A stretch of 64,000 nt of DNA from Prorocentrum cordatum (GCA_963575745.1 CAUYUJ010001706.1:10001-74000), one strand, 5' to 3'; numbered from the stretch's first letter, positions 8,917-19,714 are shown. A program made the numbers and translations. Notes: generated from the letters alone by a model not told the origin.

Positions 8917-9978
8917 ATGGTGCCGCAGCCGCCGCAGCCCAGCGTGCTGCGCGGCCCGCGCCGCCCGCTGTGGGCGTGCGGCCGCTGCGGGGCGAGCAGC
9001 AACTGGGCTTGCAGGATCAAGTCCTCCTGCGGCAACGACGCACCCGCCCGAATCCGCAAGTCGGCGTGGGACAACCAGAAGATATGGGATGCCAGGTCGC
9101 CTGGGTCAGCAGGTGGCGGCGGCGCAGCAGGCCGATCGAAGCAAGACCTCGAGCTCTCCAAGCGCCTGGGGGAGATCGAGAAGCTGCTGCGCGGTGGGCA
9201 ACCCGATGCCAAAGAGAAGGAGAAGGCGCCGTGGCAGAGAGTACCGAAAGCTGACCCAACCGCCGCCACGGAGCCTCAAACTGATGACAAAGAAGAAGAT
9301 AAACGAGCCAAGCTTGCCGCTCAGCTCGCCTGCTTTGAGGCGTCGCTCAAGACACTTCCGCAAGGCGAGTCAGGTGATGAGCTACGGAAACCAATGCAGA
9401 CCAAGATCGACGCGATCAAGCAAGAGCAGAAGCAGCTACGGCCTCCCGCCGTGGCGCATCGCCGCGCAACTCAGGACCTCTACAAGGCGCAGGCGTCCTG
9501 CGAGCGGCTCACGAAAGAGATCAGTGAGAAGGACGATCAGCTGGCGCGCTTGCAGGAGAGCATCGCCGAGAAGCGCCTGCAGCTGGAGTCCAAGAAGACC
9601 GAGGTCGTCGCGCTGCAGGCGGAGGTGCGCACCCACGCCGCTAGCGTTGACGGCTAGGCCCCCGAGCAGCAGAATCCAGCGGACTTCCTCAACGCGCGGG
9701 AGGAAGAGCTCGACGATGAAGAGCTCAAGAAGTTCCTCAGCTCGCCGCCCTGGGCGAAGTTACGCGATCACCTGTCGTCCAAGATGCTTGCGGCTCCTGA
9801 TGCGCACATGGGTGATGCTGATAAGCACGATGATTCTCGTGCGCCCGCATACCCAGCTGGCTCTACTGAAGGTGGCGGGCTCAAGCGCGACTTCGACGAG
9901 GCTGAGCAGCAGGCCCTCTGCACCCTTGGCAAGGACGGTAGCTTCGAGGAGTTTGCTGCCAAGCTTCGAGAGCTGTGA
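8917..9978 (+). pseudogene. LINE ORF1 protein (zinc-binding, coiled coil), one stop
   Basis: The frame starting at ATG 8917 (MVPQPPQPSV) runs to 9978 with one TAG at 9655-9657. Near the N-terminus a CGRCGASSNWAC segment forms a C-x2-C-x7-C-x5-C pattern, a likely zinc-binding site for RNA. The middle is charged and helical (SERLTKEISEKDDQLARLQ-like heptads), typical of a coiled coil that would trimerise or dimerise an ORF1p. The C-terminal part after the stop is acidic and ends in FEEFAAKLREL. The frame is open upstream to 8764 without an ATG. The parallel +1 frame from ATG 8774 is also open but gives an R/S-rich shadow. Confidence 0.7.
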
Positions 9979-10060
9979 AAGAAGCCACGACTTGGGTAAC
10001 CTGCTAGTATCAGGACTTAGGCTGCAACAAGGAGAGGTGAAGCTGCCGCCGACGCCGCCC

Positions 10061-10855
10061 ATGCAGGGCACCTACACCTTCGCGACGTTCAATGCGAGCG
10101 GAGGGCGAAAGACACTCAAGCAGATGATTCAGCGCACCACGGCGCACATCGTACTGATCCAGGAGACAGGCTCCACGGAGCCCTTGATCGAGCCGCTGCG
10201 CAGCTGGGCAGGCAATCGAGGTTGGAAAGTCGCTGCTATACCAGCTCGCCCGACGAGTGGCACGGTCCCGTCAGGCGGTACTGCAGTGCTGGCTCGAGCT
10301 GATCTAGGGCTGCGACACCCAGACGGCGGTCAACTGGTATACGACCATCGCCTTCAGCACGTTTTGGTCGACCTGCCAGGGTGGCCCAGCCTGTCTCTGT
10401 TGAACGCTTACGTGAAGGACTCGATAGGCGCGTCTGGCGAGAACACTGAAGTTCTCGCAGCTGCTGGTCAAATCATGGCGCGAACGGCTACGCCATGCAT
10501 CATGGGAGGTGACTGGAACATGACGGGCCAGGACTTAGAGGACTCAGAGTTTCCCCGACTGGCCTCGGTGGTGATAGCGATGCCTGATCAAGTCACATTC
10601 CGAGGTGGTGCTGGCTGTTCCACGATAGATTATTTCTGCCTTAACAATGCAGCTCAACGATGGTTTCGAGGAGTGCAGGTTCAAAGTTGTTGGCACAAGA
10701 AAGCTCATCGGCCAGTTCAACTAAAGATAGCAGACAATGGCTACGCGATCCAGCACTGCGTTTACACTGTCACGCAGAGGCTTCCCGCTGTATTGCCTGC
10801 TGGGCCGCGAACGAAGCCGATTGACTGGGCACAAACATGCAGCCTTGGCAGATGA
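10061..10855 (+). pseudogene. LINE APE-type endonuclease domain
   Basis: From ATG 10061 (MQGTYTFATFNASGG) the frame shows the endonuclease/exonuclease/phosphatase fold: TFATFNASG at the start, LIQETGS (catalytic Glu), GGDWNM (Asp/Asn), STIDYFCL (late Asp) and KAHRPVQL (final His). It would nick target DNA to prime reverse transcription. The frame stays open upstream to 8774, so the true start is unknown. Domain similarity ends near 10735; beyond that, coding appears to move to the frame of 10737-11045, which links to the polymerase. The clear motif set makes the domain call firm; activity is doubtful because the element's frames are broken. Confidence 0.8.
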
Positions 10856-11045
10856 AGCAGTACGTTTGGCCCAAGGCCCCACGAGTGATGCTGCTGTCGC
10901 TTGGGCTTTCCTGACCAGAGTGTATGGAAAGTTTGCAGTCACTGTTGCTGAATACATTGCTGCCGACACGTGCACCGAGCTCAAGAACAGCGGGGCGTAC
11001 GGCAAGAACCTGGCACCTCGTTGGGTCAACGCCGAATACCCATGA
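10737..11045 (+). pseudogene. LINE linker between endonuclease and polymerase
   Basis: A separate frame with protein-like composition (for example AVAWAFLTRVYGKFAVTVAE) fills the gap between the endonuclease and polymerase frames. Its TGA at 11043-11045 overlaps the ATG at 11042 of the polymerase frame as ATGA. Either a frameshift mutation or a stop/restart junction would explain this; no recognised domain. Confidence 0.5.
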
Positions 11046-12934
11046 ACGTAGAGTCGGACACCCAGGCGATTGGCAAAGGTTGGCAGTGGCTCAGAGAAGG
11101 TCTGGTCACCATCCAGCAGCTGTTCTCTAGACCAGATAAGATGGCAGAATGTTCAGAAGAGATAGCTCAGTTCTTGTTGACACCGTACCCAGGAGCAGGC
11201 CTAAGTGGACGATTGGATAGTGCGGTCACCCAAGGACGCCAGGAGATCAATCAGATACCACTGGACTTGGAACGCATACAAACCTTCCTGGACGAGATCG
11301 ATGATGACGTAGAGCTGGCAAAGAAAGGTCAGGTAAAAGATGCGAATGAGTCGTGGACAGAATGGTGCCGCATTGCTGCGAGTGGAGGTGCTCGACCTCT
11401 ACACCGTGTTACCAGCGTTCGTGCTGTCCCCGCACCAGCTGCTGCCATTGGAATACCAGCTGGGGACCCCGTGGTGGTTGTGAAGCAGGAGGTGGCCCTC
11501 TACAGAAAGCTATGGGGCGCCAGCAGTGCGGCAGCGGCAGCGTGGATCCCAGACAGAAGCAGCTGCCCACGACTTGAACCAGATCCAATACGTCGGATTT
11601 CGAAGTCATTTCCAGCTACGACTTCGGCAAGCCTAGACAATTTTCACCCGATGCATGCGGCGATGCTGGACGACGAAGGATTAGAGGTGCTAGCTTCCAT
11701 CTGGGAAGCGGCAGAGGCCATAGGGGTCTTGCCGGAGCAGCTGTGCCGGATGCAGATGCCTCTGTTGGGCAAGCCCAATGGAGGCAACCGCCTAATCATT
11801 CTTTCTGCGGGTATGTACAGGATATGGCAGAGGGCTCGTCGCGCCATCGTTCAGAGCATGCATAATACGCTGGATCGAGGATACTGGGGCGCATGCAAAG
11901 GGCGATCGGCGATAGACTGCGCATGGGCTCAAGCAGTGCGTTCAGAATCTGATCAGATGACGCACAGATATGGTATTGTTTTCATTGCTGACTGGTCTAA
12001 GTACTACGAGACCATCCCTCTGGAAGTTATGAAAATGAAGTTTCTTCGTCATGGAGCGCCCACGTGCTGGCTCAAACTGGTGTTCAATATGTGGCTGAGC
12101 CCCAGAGTGATCAGACTCGGCCGACATCACTCAGATGAAGTTCTTTGTGCTCGGCTTGGGTTACCAGCTGGCGATGCTTACGCTGACTTAGCCGTCAAAG
12201 TCAACACCGTGGACGCTTTTGATATGATGATAACCAAGTCGCCGACGATAGATTTCCAGAATTACATTGACGATTCAGGCCTACACAATTCTTCTTCTGA
12301 TTTCGACATAGCGAAAGGTACGGCCGTGGAGGGTATCCAGCAGTTCTTCGAGGCCAGCAGGCAGATCAACGCCACCCTGAACGCCGAGAAGCTCGCGATC
12401 ATCTCGACGCACCCGGCCTTGGCTGCAGCCGTGTGTGACGAGCTCGAGCTTCCGAGGTCGGTGATCAAGCCCAGTGTGTCCTACCTGGGTGTGGACGAGT
12501 CTGCTGGTGCAGTTCGGCGACGACAACGAGTGCGACTGAAGCAGCAGTCGAGGTTTGTTGCGATGAGAAAAAGGATCCGAAAGGTGCGAGCCATGAGGAA
12601 AGGGTTCAAAGGTCCCAAGGAGATCCCACTCAGGAAGATAAATCGCCAGGGTGTGGCCCCTGCGAGCAGTTTTGGAGTTGAAATCCAGGGACTTTCTGAG
12701 TCTGAGTGGCTAGCACGCCAGCGTTTGATGAGTAGTTCAGATTCTCCCTCGCACGGTGGAGTTTCACTTTCAGCGAAGGTAGGTTTAAACGGTGATCGTA
12801 GCACGAGATTCGCTGTGGCGCCCGCAATCCAATGGTGCAGGATGGTGTGGTCAGCTGCGACTCGCCCAGAGCACGCCCTTGTAAAGATGGCTGAGCTCGT
12901 ACCTCTGGGAATTATGTCAGCCCGCCAGTTGTAA
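11042..12934 (+). pseudogene. LINE reverse transcriptase domain
   Basis: The frame from ATG 11042 encodes the polymerase. Visible motifs are QMPLLGKPNGGNRLIIL (motif 1/2 region), GIVFIADWSKYYETI (motif A with catalytic Asp), LGLPAGDAYADL (motif B) and FQNYIDDSGL (motif C, YxDD with both Asp). The thumb follows with SVSYLGVDESAG and a basic stretch RKRIRKVRAMRKG. All three catalytic aspartates are kept although flanking frames are shifted, so decay is recent or mild. The frame is open upstream to 10970 without an ATG and ends at TAA 12932-12934. Confidence 0.85.
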
Positions 12935-12974
12935 AACTTGGCAAGAGTCCAGGGGCCCGATTTCTCGTGCATGT

Positions 12975-14737
12975 TTGAGTTTGGCCCGTGCGGGCTGGAA
13001 GCACCGTGGCCCCTTAAAGTGGGTGGACCACAATGGCCACGACGTTGATTTAACGCAGACCCCGCCGTCACTTTTAAAAGACATGCTTGAGCTAGGAGTT
13101 CAAAGGCAGCGCGAGTTTCGGTTGGCCCAAAAGCTGGGCTTCGACCCTGGGACGCGTGCCACGCTGGACTTAGTTCGAAAAGCTTTGTCTCCGAAAGCCA
13201 AGCGCCTGGAGCTGTGGCTGCCCAGGATTGTGGACCAATGATCGTGCTGCGAGGGCGGGGTACTTGTGTGACGGGCTGTGCGAGTGTGGTGAAAGGGACA
13301 CAATCCACCACAGGCTCTACTGCTGTCAGCTACCCAAAGTTTCAGAGGCTCGTCAGGCAGCCGAGGTCTCTCCCGAGTTCCTGGCAGCGGCCCGAGCGGA
13401 GCCCGAAAATCTGATTTTCACCACTGGCATTTTCACGTACCAGGACAGTGCGCTGCCGTGCCCGTTGGTTTCGTACGAGGTTGACGTCTTGGATCAGCAC
13501 GGCAACGCACTAGATTTAGCCCCTGAGCAGATTGTCACTCTTACAACGAATGTGCCGCTCCGACTGGCCTCGGATGGATCAGGAAGCAAACCGTTGTTGA
13601 GGCTGCTGGAGAGAGCTTCCTGGTCCATCGGAGTCCCCCCCGGCATCGGGGAAGATCCAGTAGCTTTTCTGCGCGGAGTTGTGCCTGGCATGCTTCCGCA
13701 GACTCCCGCCATGGCGGAACACGTAGGCATCGCACTGTGCGGCCAAGTGGCCAGCAGGCCCGCCGAGTTAGGTTCACATTGCAAGGCCGCCATCCGAGTC
13801 ACTCAACAAGACGTTTCGAGGCAGCTAGCGGCAGGAAGCAAATTTGCAGGCATCAGACGTTTTGCGCAGGGTTTGGAGGGCACGCCTTTAATCCACTCCG
13901 TGCGTCATGTTAAGGCGCACAGGTCCGAAGAAGAAATGGCGCTGCTCGAACGCGAGGAAAGACTTTTTGCCGTGGCCAACAGCTGTTGACAGGCAAGCTA
14001 AAGCAGCGTTGTCCCTTCACCCTGCGCCAGACGCGGATTTCCTTTCAGATATGAATCTCGCAGCCACCCGTGCGCAGAGCTTCATGAAATTAGCCGCTGA
14101 GGTCCTCCCGCTATTCCCCAATGAGGTAAGGTGGAAAAGACCTGTGCGGATCAGATCAGGCCGCTCAAAGCGGACTGTGTTTTGGCACTGCTGGAAGCAT
14201 GGTGAATTAGGTTTGCAGTGCACCAGATGTCTGCTGGTGACAGAAGGATCGCCAGACGGAGTCCCAATGAGTGGCTGCAAAGGCGTTCCTAGTCACATCA
14301 GTCGGTTGCTCTCGAATCCCCTGGGGCATTCCCTCATCGCCACCGCTGGTTTGGCTCGGGAAACTGGGGACGGCTCCTCGGTGTGTCAAGTTCGAGAGCA
14401 AACCATCGTTTGTTTGAAATGTGGAGGGTGGTCTCAAGCAAAGCTTGAGAAATTAGGCCGTCCCTGTGTTGCCCCCACTCGTAAAGGTCTAGAGGTGATC
14501 TCCATGGTGCGGCAAGGGCGGTGCCCGAATCGTCGCGTCACGGCCTTGCTTGATAAGGCTTTCCGTGTCTCTCGGCTGCGCCGAGACCCGCCCGAGCCCC
14601 ATGACACCTCTGACACGAATGTCCGTACGAGTTTTTCGGCCACAGAGACGGCCCCCTCCTATGAGCAAAGAATGAATGCTTTGGTCGAGCGAATTCGAGT
14701 GAAGGAGAGCACCCGAGATGCTCGGTCCAGGGGGTAG
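12975..14737 (+). pseudogene. LINE C-terminal zinc knuckle and RNase H, frameshifted
   Basis: Three frames succeed one another: 12975-13241, 13228-13989 and 13907-14737. The middle one has CDGLCECGERDTIHH with a following YCC, a Cys/His knuckle usual after the polymerase. It then shows an RNase H-like core with ASDGSGSK (first Asp), PAMAEHVGIAL (Glu helix) and VRHVKAHR. The expected last motif, AVDRQAKAAL, lies in the 13907 frame just beyond the stop of the middle frame, which places a frameshift near 13980. The final part has CTRCLLVTEG and CLKCGGW Cys pairs. The tail ends at TAG 14735-14737, followed by about 125 bases of 3' UTR. Confidence 0.7.
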
Positions 14738-14878
14738 CTTCGGGAGTTTTCAGAGGGTTTCCCTCTTTTTAACTTCCTCATCCCCGATTCGTATCCCAGT
14801 TATATTAAGCTGAGATTATTTAGTGCTGTGCACTCCCCCCTAGGGCATTCCATTCCATTTCATTCCTTCCTCTCCCCC

Positions 14879-15029
14879 TCGGAGGAGGCGGAGGAGAAGG
14901 TGGAGGTGGCGGAGGAGGGAAGAGAGAAACACGTCGCATTCTATTATCAGCACTTCCCTGGCGTGGCGTTTAGTTGTCCGCAGCAGATCCTCACCTGCAT
15001 GCTCGTTCTGCCTGTCCTGTGCACGCAGG
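14879..15029. other. GGAGGCGG-rich and plain sequence after the LINE
   Basis: A short purine-rich tract is followed by unremarkable sequence; nothing recognised. Confidence 0.4.
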
Positions 15030-15290
15030 CACTCTGGTGTACACCAGCGATGCGTGTACGCGGATGCTATGGTGTAGACAGGCGCTGTGTTTTGCACAGG
15101 CGCTGCGATGCATACAATGTGTTGCACATGGTTGCTGCGGTGTTACACATTCGCTGTGGTGTACACCGGCGCTGTGGTGCACGCGAGCATTGTGGTGTAC
15201 ACAGACGCTGCGTCGCACACGGCTGTGGTGCACACGCGCGTGGTGGTGCACGCGAGCATGCATTGTGGTATAAACAGGCGCAGTGGGGCA
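15030..15290 (+). repeat. Degenerate GTGGTGTACACAGGCGCT tandem
   Basis: Words such as GTGGTGTACACCGGCGCTG and GTGGTGCACGCGAGCAT recur about every 12-18 bases, with many TGTACA/TGCACA palindromic cores. Confidence 0.7.
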
Positions 15291-16127
15291 GGTCGCCGTC
15301 TACATGCTGGTCGCGTCGTCGTCGTCGTCGCTCGTGGCTCGTCGCTCATCGTCGTCGTGCGCGCGGGCGCGGCTGTGGTGCCGGAGCCGCGCGGCAGGGG
15401 GAGGGGGGCGTTACATGATGCCCCCCCCCGCCCCCCCCCCTGTAATGCCTATCGTCGCCAAACATGAAGAAATGAGCTCTTTGTGCCTTCTGCACGTGCT
15501 TTGCCCGCTGGCGTGGCGTGGCAGCGCGTGCGCTTCTCGCCCCCCCCCGCCCCCCGCCCCCCCCCCCGCCCCCCGCCCGCCCCCACGCGTGCGTTTGCTT
15601 GCTGCTGCCTTTGCCTCCCCCCTCTCCTCCTGTCGCTGTTTTCTCCTCCTCCTCCTCCCCCTCCTCCTCCTCCTTTTCCTCCTTGCCCCAATCGGTGGCG
15701 GGAGTTTCGGCCGCGCTTTCCGGTCAGCTTCTGACAGCTGATTTCGGCGCGCATTTGGCGTGTCGTGGCCTCCCCGTTTGGCCGTTTGGAGTTGGGAGCC
15801 CCCGGAGGGGGACGACGCCTCCAGAAGGGCGGTCGGGCCACGATGGCCCGCGGCGGGTAGGGGCAGATGCGCCGCCGTGCATGTCCGCCACCGCGCTCGG
15901 GGAATCTGCGCAGCAACGCTCCGGCCAGGTGCCAACGCGCATGTTTGAAGATCCCTCCTGTGTATTATCCCACCGTGGTGCCACTGCTCGCCGTTCTTTG
16001 CTCGAGCTTGCGGGCCTGGTCCGCTCGGCAGAGCCCATTTTTATTGTTTTGCCCAAGACCTCGGGCTGTCTTTGGTCCCTCTCGAGGTTCCTTGGGCGTC
16101 TCTTGTCACCCACCGGACTGGGCCGTC
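15291..16127. other. Low-complexity and unrecognised sequence
   Basis: GTC/CGT repeats lie at 15308-15360, C-runs at 15420-15440 and 15540-15590 and CTC repeats at 15640-15685. A fragment shared with 8.1 kb lies at 15486-15530. Bases 15720-16127 show no repeat and no recognised protein. Confidence 0.5.
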
Positions 16128-16200
16128 TTTTTCTATTTCAAGGCCGTTGTTGCCCCCCCCTCCGTAATTCCTCTCCCCTTCCGCGCGTTAGCCTTGCTGC
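16128..16200 (+). repeat. Dispersed module, second copy of 8145-8215
   Basis: TCTATTTCAAGGCCGTTGTTG and CTCCGTAATTCCTC-like sequence match 8145-8215. Confidence 0.65.
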
Positions 16201-16429
16201 TTTGCTGAAGCTCGGCTGTGTTATGTTTTTTCGTTTTGGGGAGGGAAGCCCAGGAGAGCTGGGAGAGCAACACGAAAAGCATAACGGAAAACAGCGTTCA
16301 GGTCCAGCCCCAGTAGAGGAACGGTGATGAGAGAGGGCGAGACGGGCGGCGCCTCCTAGCGGCAGCGCCTGCTGCGTCGCGACCGGCAGCGGTGCAGGTT
16401 CTGCTCCGCCACGTTCTGCTCGGGGGCGG

Positions 16430-16625
16430 CAAAGAGGGGGGTGATGACTAGGGGGGGGATCTCATGGCGTGAGCCATGATATTTCCCCAGGTGTCACGGC
16501 GCATCTCCTTCTCTCATCACGTCCCCGCCCCCCCCCCCCCCCTCCCCCCTCTGGGCCGCGCACATGCCGCCAGCCATGATTTGCGCACCCCTCTCTTGGA
16601 CGCCCCCCTCTTGGCCGCCCCCGAT
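16430..16625 (+). repeat. Dispersed repeat family P, copy 1
   Basis: GGGGTGATGACTAGGGGGGG, then ATCTCATGGCGTGAGCCATG, ATATTTCCCCAG and CCCCTCTCTTGGACGCCCCC recur in the same order at 23085-23276. About 190 bp, over 80% identical by eye. Confidence 0.8.
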
Positions 16626-16841
16626 ATGCAGTTGCTGTGTCCCTGCGTCGGCGTGTGTGGTTGGAGTCCATCGCCGTACCATTGCGTTGTGCACTCAATC
16701 TGTCCTCGGCATCACAAACAAAAAAAAACAGCAACAATTATCCCGGCAAAGCAACCTAACAGCGATGTGTAGAAGCATAGCTGGAAACATTGCCTGTGGT
16801 ATTCATGTAAGAGTGCTGTTGTAGAATTATGGTGTTCCCGC

Positions 16842-17085
16842 AGTCGCATTCGGATTCGCAGTGGCAGTCGCAGTGGCAACATCAGCGGCAGTCGCAGTGG
16901 CACTGCCAGTAGTTGCAGTAACAATAGCTACACTAGCAGCAGCAACAGTAGCAGCAGCAGTAATAGTAACACTAGTAGTAGCAGTAGAAGTAGTAGTGAT
17001 GGTAGTAGTGGTAACAGTGAAGTAGTAGTTGTAGTGTGTGGAGTGAACGAGTAGGAGTGATGGGAGCAGTGGTAGTAGCAGTAGA
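16842..17085 (+). repeat. GCAGTA/GTAGCA degenerate trinucleotide array
   Basis: CAGTGGCAGTCGCAGTGGCA and AGTAGTAGCAGTAGAAGTAG type words cover about 240 bases. Confidence 0.85.
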
Positions 17086-17144
17086 AGCACTGCTTTTGAT
17101 TATCTCCAAATGAGATCTTTGTATAAATGCATTGAGGAAGATGA

Positions 17145-17225
17145 AGTCTTGGAAGTCTTGGAAGTCTTGGAAGTCTTGGAAGTCTTGGAAGATGAAGATG
17201 ATGATGAAGATGATGAGTCTTGGAA
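17145..17225 (+). repeat. GAAGTCTTG nonamer and GATGAA runs
   Basis: GGAAGTCTT is repeated about five times, followed by GATGAAGATGATGAT sequence, directly before the 73-bp satellite. Confidence 0.9.
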
Positions 17226-17249
17226 GTCTGGGAAGTGGAAGAGCACGAA

Positions 17250-17622
17250 GTGGCGTACAGTTGGCTCCGGGCATTCAAAATGTAGCCCGGGAGTAGAGTT
17301 CTGGGAAGTGGAAGAGCACGAAGTGGCCTACAGTTGGCTCCGGGCATTCAAAATGTGGCCCGGGAATGGTGTTCTGGGAAGTCCAAGAGCACGAAGTGGC
17401 CTACAGTTGGCTCCGGGCATCCAAAATGTGGCCCAGGAATGGAGTTCTGGGAAGGTGAAGAGCACGAAGTGGCCTACAGTTGGCTCCGGGCATCCAAAAT
17501 GTGGCCCGGGCATGGAGTTCTGGGAAGTCGAAGAACACGAAGTGGCTTACAGTTGGCTCCGGGCATTCAAAACATGTCCCGGGAATGGAGTTCTGGGAGG
17601 TCGAAGAGCGCGAAGTGTGTGA
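17250..17622 (+). repeat. 73-bp satellite, about 5 units
   Basis: Units start GTGGCCTACAGTTGGCTCCG and contain AAAATGTGGCCCGGGAATGG and AGTTCTGGGAAGTCGAAGAG. Unit starts at 17250, 17323, 17396, 17469, 17542 and 17615 give an exact 73-bp period. The period is not a multiple of 3, yet several frames stay open across it. The inverted partner array is at 36198-36690. Confidence 0.95.
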
Positions 17623-17751
17623 CGGTTTCCTTAAAACGAGCCCGGCCCTCGCCTGTCCGGCTCCCGCCCAGACCCCCCTGGGGAGTCATCAGATGCTCTC
17701 TTTTGACCCCATTAGAAACCTGTCAGTCTTCGCTGTTAGGTAAAAAGAGAC
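17623..17751 (+). repeat. Shared flank of the 73-bp satellite
   Basis: GCCCAGACCCCCCTGGGGAG, TCATC, CTCTCTTTTGA, TTAGAAACCTGTCAGTCTTC and GCTGTTAGGTAAAAAG recur as the reverse complement at 36050-36190 beside the second array, so the satellite moved or was duplicated together with this flank. Confidence 0.85.
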
Positions 17752-17835
17752 GCGGAGTTCTTGCATCTGCGCTGGGCATCCTGGCGCGTTCAGCGCGCCA
17801 GGGAGGGGATCCGCGCGGATCCCTTGGAAGGGCGG
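17752..17835. repeat. Foldback family B, partial copy
   Basis: GCGGAGTTCTTGCATCTGCG and CTGGCGCGTTCAGCGCGCCA resemble the left arm and centre of family B; the right arm is not clear. Confidence 0.5.
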
Positions 17836-18347
17836 GCATGCTCGAGGTTCCGGGTTCGGGGAAGGCTTTTGTTGTTCGGACTTCGGGGGCCGCTCTCAGC
17901 CCCCAGGACCGCCAGGCATGGGTCCGTGGAAACTGCCCCAGATGGGCCTTGGGGAATTTCCTTCGGATGCGGTCTCATCCCATCCCTCCTCAAACGATCA
18001 AGGGTTCCAGCCCGCTCACGAGTTGCCCAGCCGCCACCACAAACCTTGTTTTGTGTCTTTTGGATTCGGTCGTTCCTGACTCCAGGCCTGCCGGGGGCCC
18101 CTTGCCAAATCCAGCCCCTTGCCAGATCCAGGAGGAGGACGGGGTCGACGGCTCCGATCACCCGAGCGTTGAGGGAAGATTGGGGCAACAACAAGGGAAG
18201 GAGAGGGACGACACTCATGCTACACCATGCGGCGATGGAATACTCATGCGCATCCCTGCTTGCTTACACTGATCGCGGGAAGGACGTTCCGGAGAGGGGT
18301 CCGCCGGAACGTGCCGAGAAGAGGTGTGTGTGTGTGTTTTGTTCCGA
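17836..18347. other. Unrecognised intronic sequence
   Basis: No exon or repeat recognised. GCCCCTTGCCAAATCCA and GCCCCTTGCCAGATCCA form a short direct repeat near 18097-18132, and a GT run lies at 18325-18340. Confidence 0.4.
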
Positions 18348-18595
18348 GGTATCCTAGATAGGGGTCCGAGTAGATGGGGTCGCAGGATCGCGCCGCATCG
18401 CCGATGCATCGGCGATGCGGCTCGATGTGGAGCCCGTGTTTCCCCTCGCCCACGTCACCGATGGGTCGCCAGCGTCGCCGGTGCATCGTCGCCGATGCAT
18501 CGTCGCCGATGTATCGCCGTTGCATCACCAATGCATTGGCGATGCGGCGCGATCTTCCGACCCCATCTACTCGGACCCCATCCAGGAGGCTTTGA
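18348..18595. repeat. Foldback family A, copy 2
   Basis: The left arm is TCCGAGTAGATGGGGTCGCA then GGATCGCGCCGCATCGCC. The right arm is GGCGATGCGGCGCGATCTTC then CCCCATCTACTCGGACCCCA, its reverse complement with few changes. The interior contains several GCCGATGCATCG words. Confidence 0.9.
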
Positions 18596-18869
18596 GGGAA
18601 GCAGGACAACGGTGGCCCAGCTTGTTGGAGGCCACGGAGCTGATAGCAGGCGCGGGAGTTCTTGCGCCGACCCTTCCCGAGGGAACATCCGTGGGCCGGG
18701 AGGCGAGGAGGCGAGGCAGCCCTGTGCGAACAGCAGTTCGCTCGTCGGCGTTTTTCGCCCCTGCCTCTGCGTCAAGCCGGGCGGGCGCCGCATGGATCCG
18801 TCTTCCCAGACCCCCAGGGACATGTTTTTCTTCAGTCTGAAACATGAGTCAAAACGTCGACCCCCGCAA
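18596..18869. other. Unrecognised intronic sequence
   Basis: Nothing recognised. Confidence 0.4.
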
Positions 18870-18955
18870 GTCTCTACGCATTGCTCGAGACCGGCTTTTC
18901 ATCCCGAGTCGTTTCTGACGGTCCCGAGGGAACCTCCCGTCGTGGTTTCCTGGCT
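18870..18955 (+). repeat. Dispersed repeat family H, copy 3
   Basis: GAGACCGGCTTTTCATCCCG then AGTCGTTTCTGACGGTCCCG matches 6395-6505, with an internal deletion before CCTCCCGTCGTGGT. Confidence 0.65.
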
Positions 18956-19004
18956 CGATGGGGTCGGGCTTGGGAAGAAGACAACAAGTGCAGGGCCGCA
19001 CAGT

Positions 19005-19140
19005 TCAGAGCCCCGCGCGGATTTCTTGGATCTGCGCTGGCGTCCCCCCCGGGCGGCACCTGCGCGGCCCCTGGCACGCGGAGCGCGCCAGGGAGGGGGG
19101 GTGCGGCGCCGATCCCATAAATCCGCGTGGAGCTCCGAAA
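19005..19140. repeat. Foldback family B, copy 1
   Basis: The left arm is CGCGCGGATTTCTTGGATCT then GCGCTGG. The right arm is GCGCCGATCCCATAAATCCG then CGTGGAGCTCC. The centre is GCGCGCC-rich. Confidence 0.75.
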
Positions 19141-19339
19141 GTTTACAAGTATGTTCGATGCCTGTTGAGGGGAGCCTTGGGCGGCGACGTTGAAATCAGC
19201 TTTTCTTGCATCTGGCAGCATTGGGACCGTATTCTCCTCCTCGAGAACGGGGGATTGTGGAGCACCTCGGGGTTGAGGGTGTGCGCGCGAGGATTACACA
19301 ATGAGTTCGACTGTGCGACTGTGAATACTCTGCGTGGTC

Positions 19340-19665
19340 TCTGGCGTGCTCCTCCTCCTCTTCCTCCTCCCCCCCTCTTCCTCCTCTTCCTCTTCCTCCT
19401 TCTCCTTCTCCTCCTCCTCCTCCTCCTCCTCCTCCTCCTCCTCCTCCTCCTCCTCCTCCTCCTCCTCCTCCTCTCTGAAAGAGCCAATGCATTTTCCCTT
19501 TTTTCCCCCTGACAAAAAAAATCTCGCGCGGCAGGGGGATGGAGCCTCCTGTAGTTTGTTTGGGGGGAACCCTCCCGCTCCCGCTCCTGCACTCCCTTCT
19601 TCCTCCTCCTCCTCCTCCTCCTCCTCCTCCTCCTCCTCCCCTTCCCCCTTCTACTGCTCCTTCCT
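19340..19665 (+). repeat. CCT/CTC microsatellites
   Basis: CTC runs at about 19345-19475 and 19595-19645 are separated by unique sequence. Poly-S/L/E frames are artefacts. Confidence 0.95.
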
Positions 19666-19714
19666 ACTGAAGGTTTTCTATCAAGGACTGTTTGTTATGA
19701 TGCAAAGATCACCA

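Larger units (their letters stand above)
8750..14864 (+). mobile_element. LINE non-LTR retrotransposon, 5' end intact, ORFs broken
   Basis: A 6.1-kb element in dapB intron 1 with ORF1, APE-type endonuclease, reverse transcriptase and zinc-knuckle/RNase H segments in order. It starts with a spliced-leader relic (8752-8773) and ends in a CATTCCATTCCATTT tail. CCTTCCTCTCCCCC occurs at 8736-8749 and again at 14865-14878, a candidate 14-bp target-site duplication (caution: pyrimidine-rich sequence). Coding passes between frames with at least one TAG and several frame changes, so this copy looks inactive. It is freer of satellites than its surroundings. Confidence 0.85.

Noticed and set aside
8774-10060. 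Frame from ATG 8774 as the true ORF1
   Set aside because: R/S-rich composition; the neighbouring frame has the zinc pattern and coiled coil. Only the part after 10061 in this frame is real (endonuclease).
16928-17622. Open frames through the 73-bp satellite as a repeat protein
   Set aside because: Period not divisible by 3, open in several frames, and no coding context; the inverted array behaves the same way.
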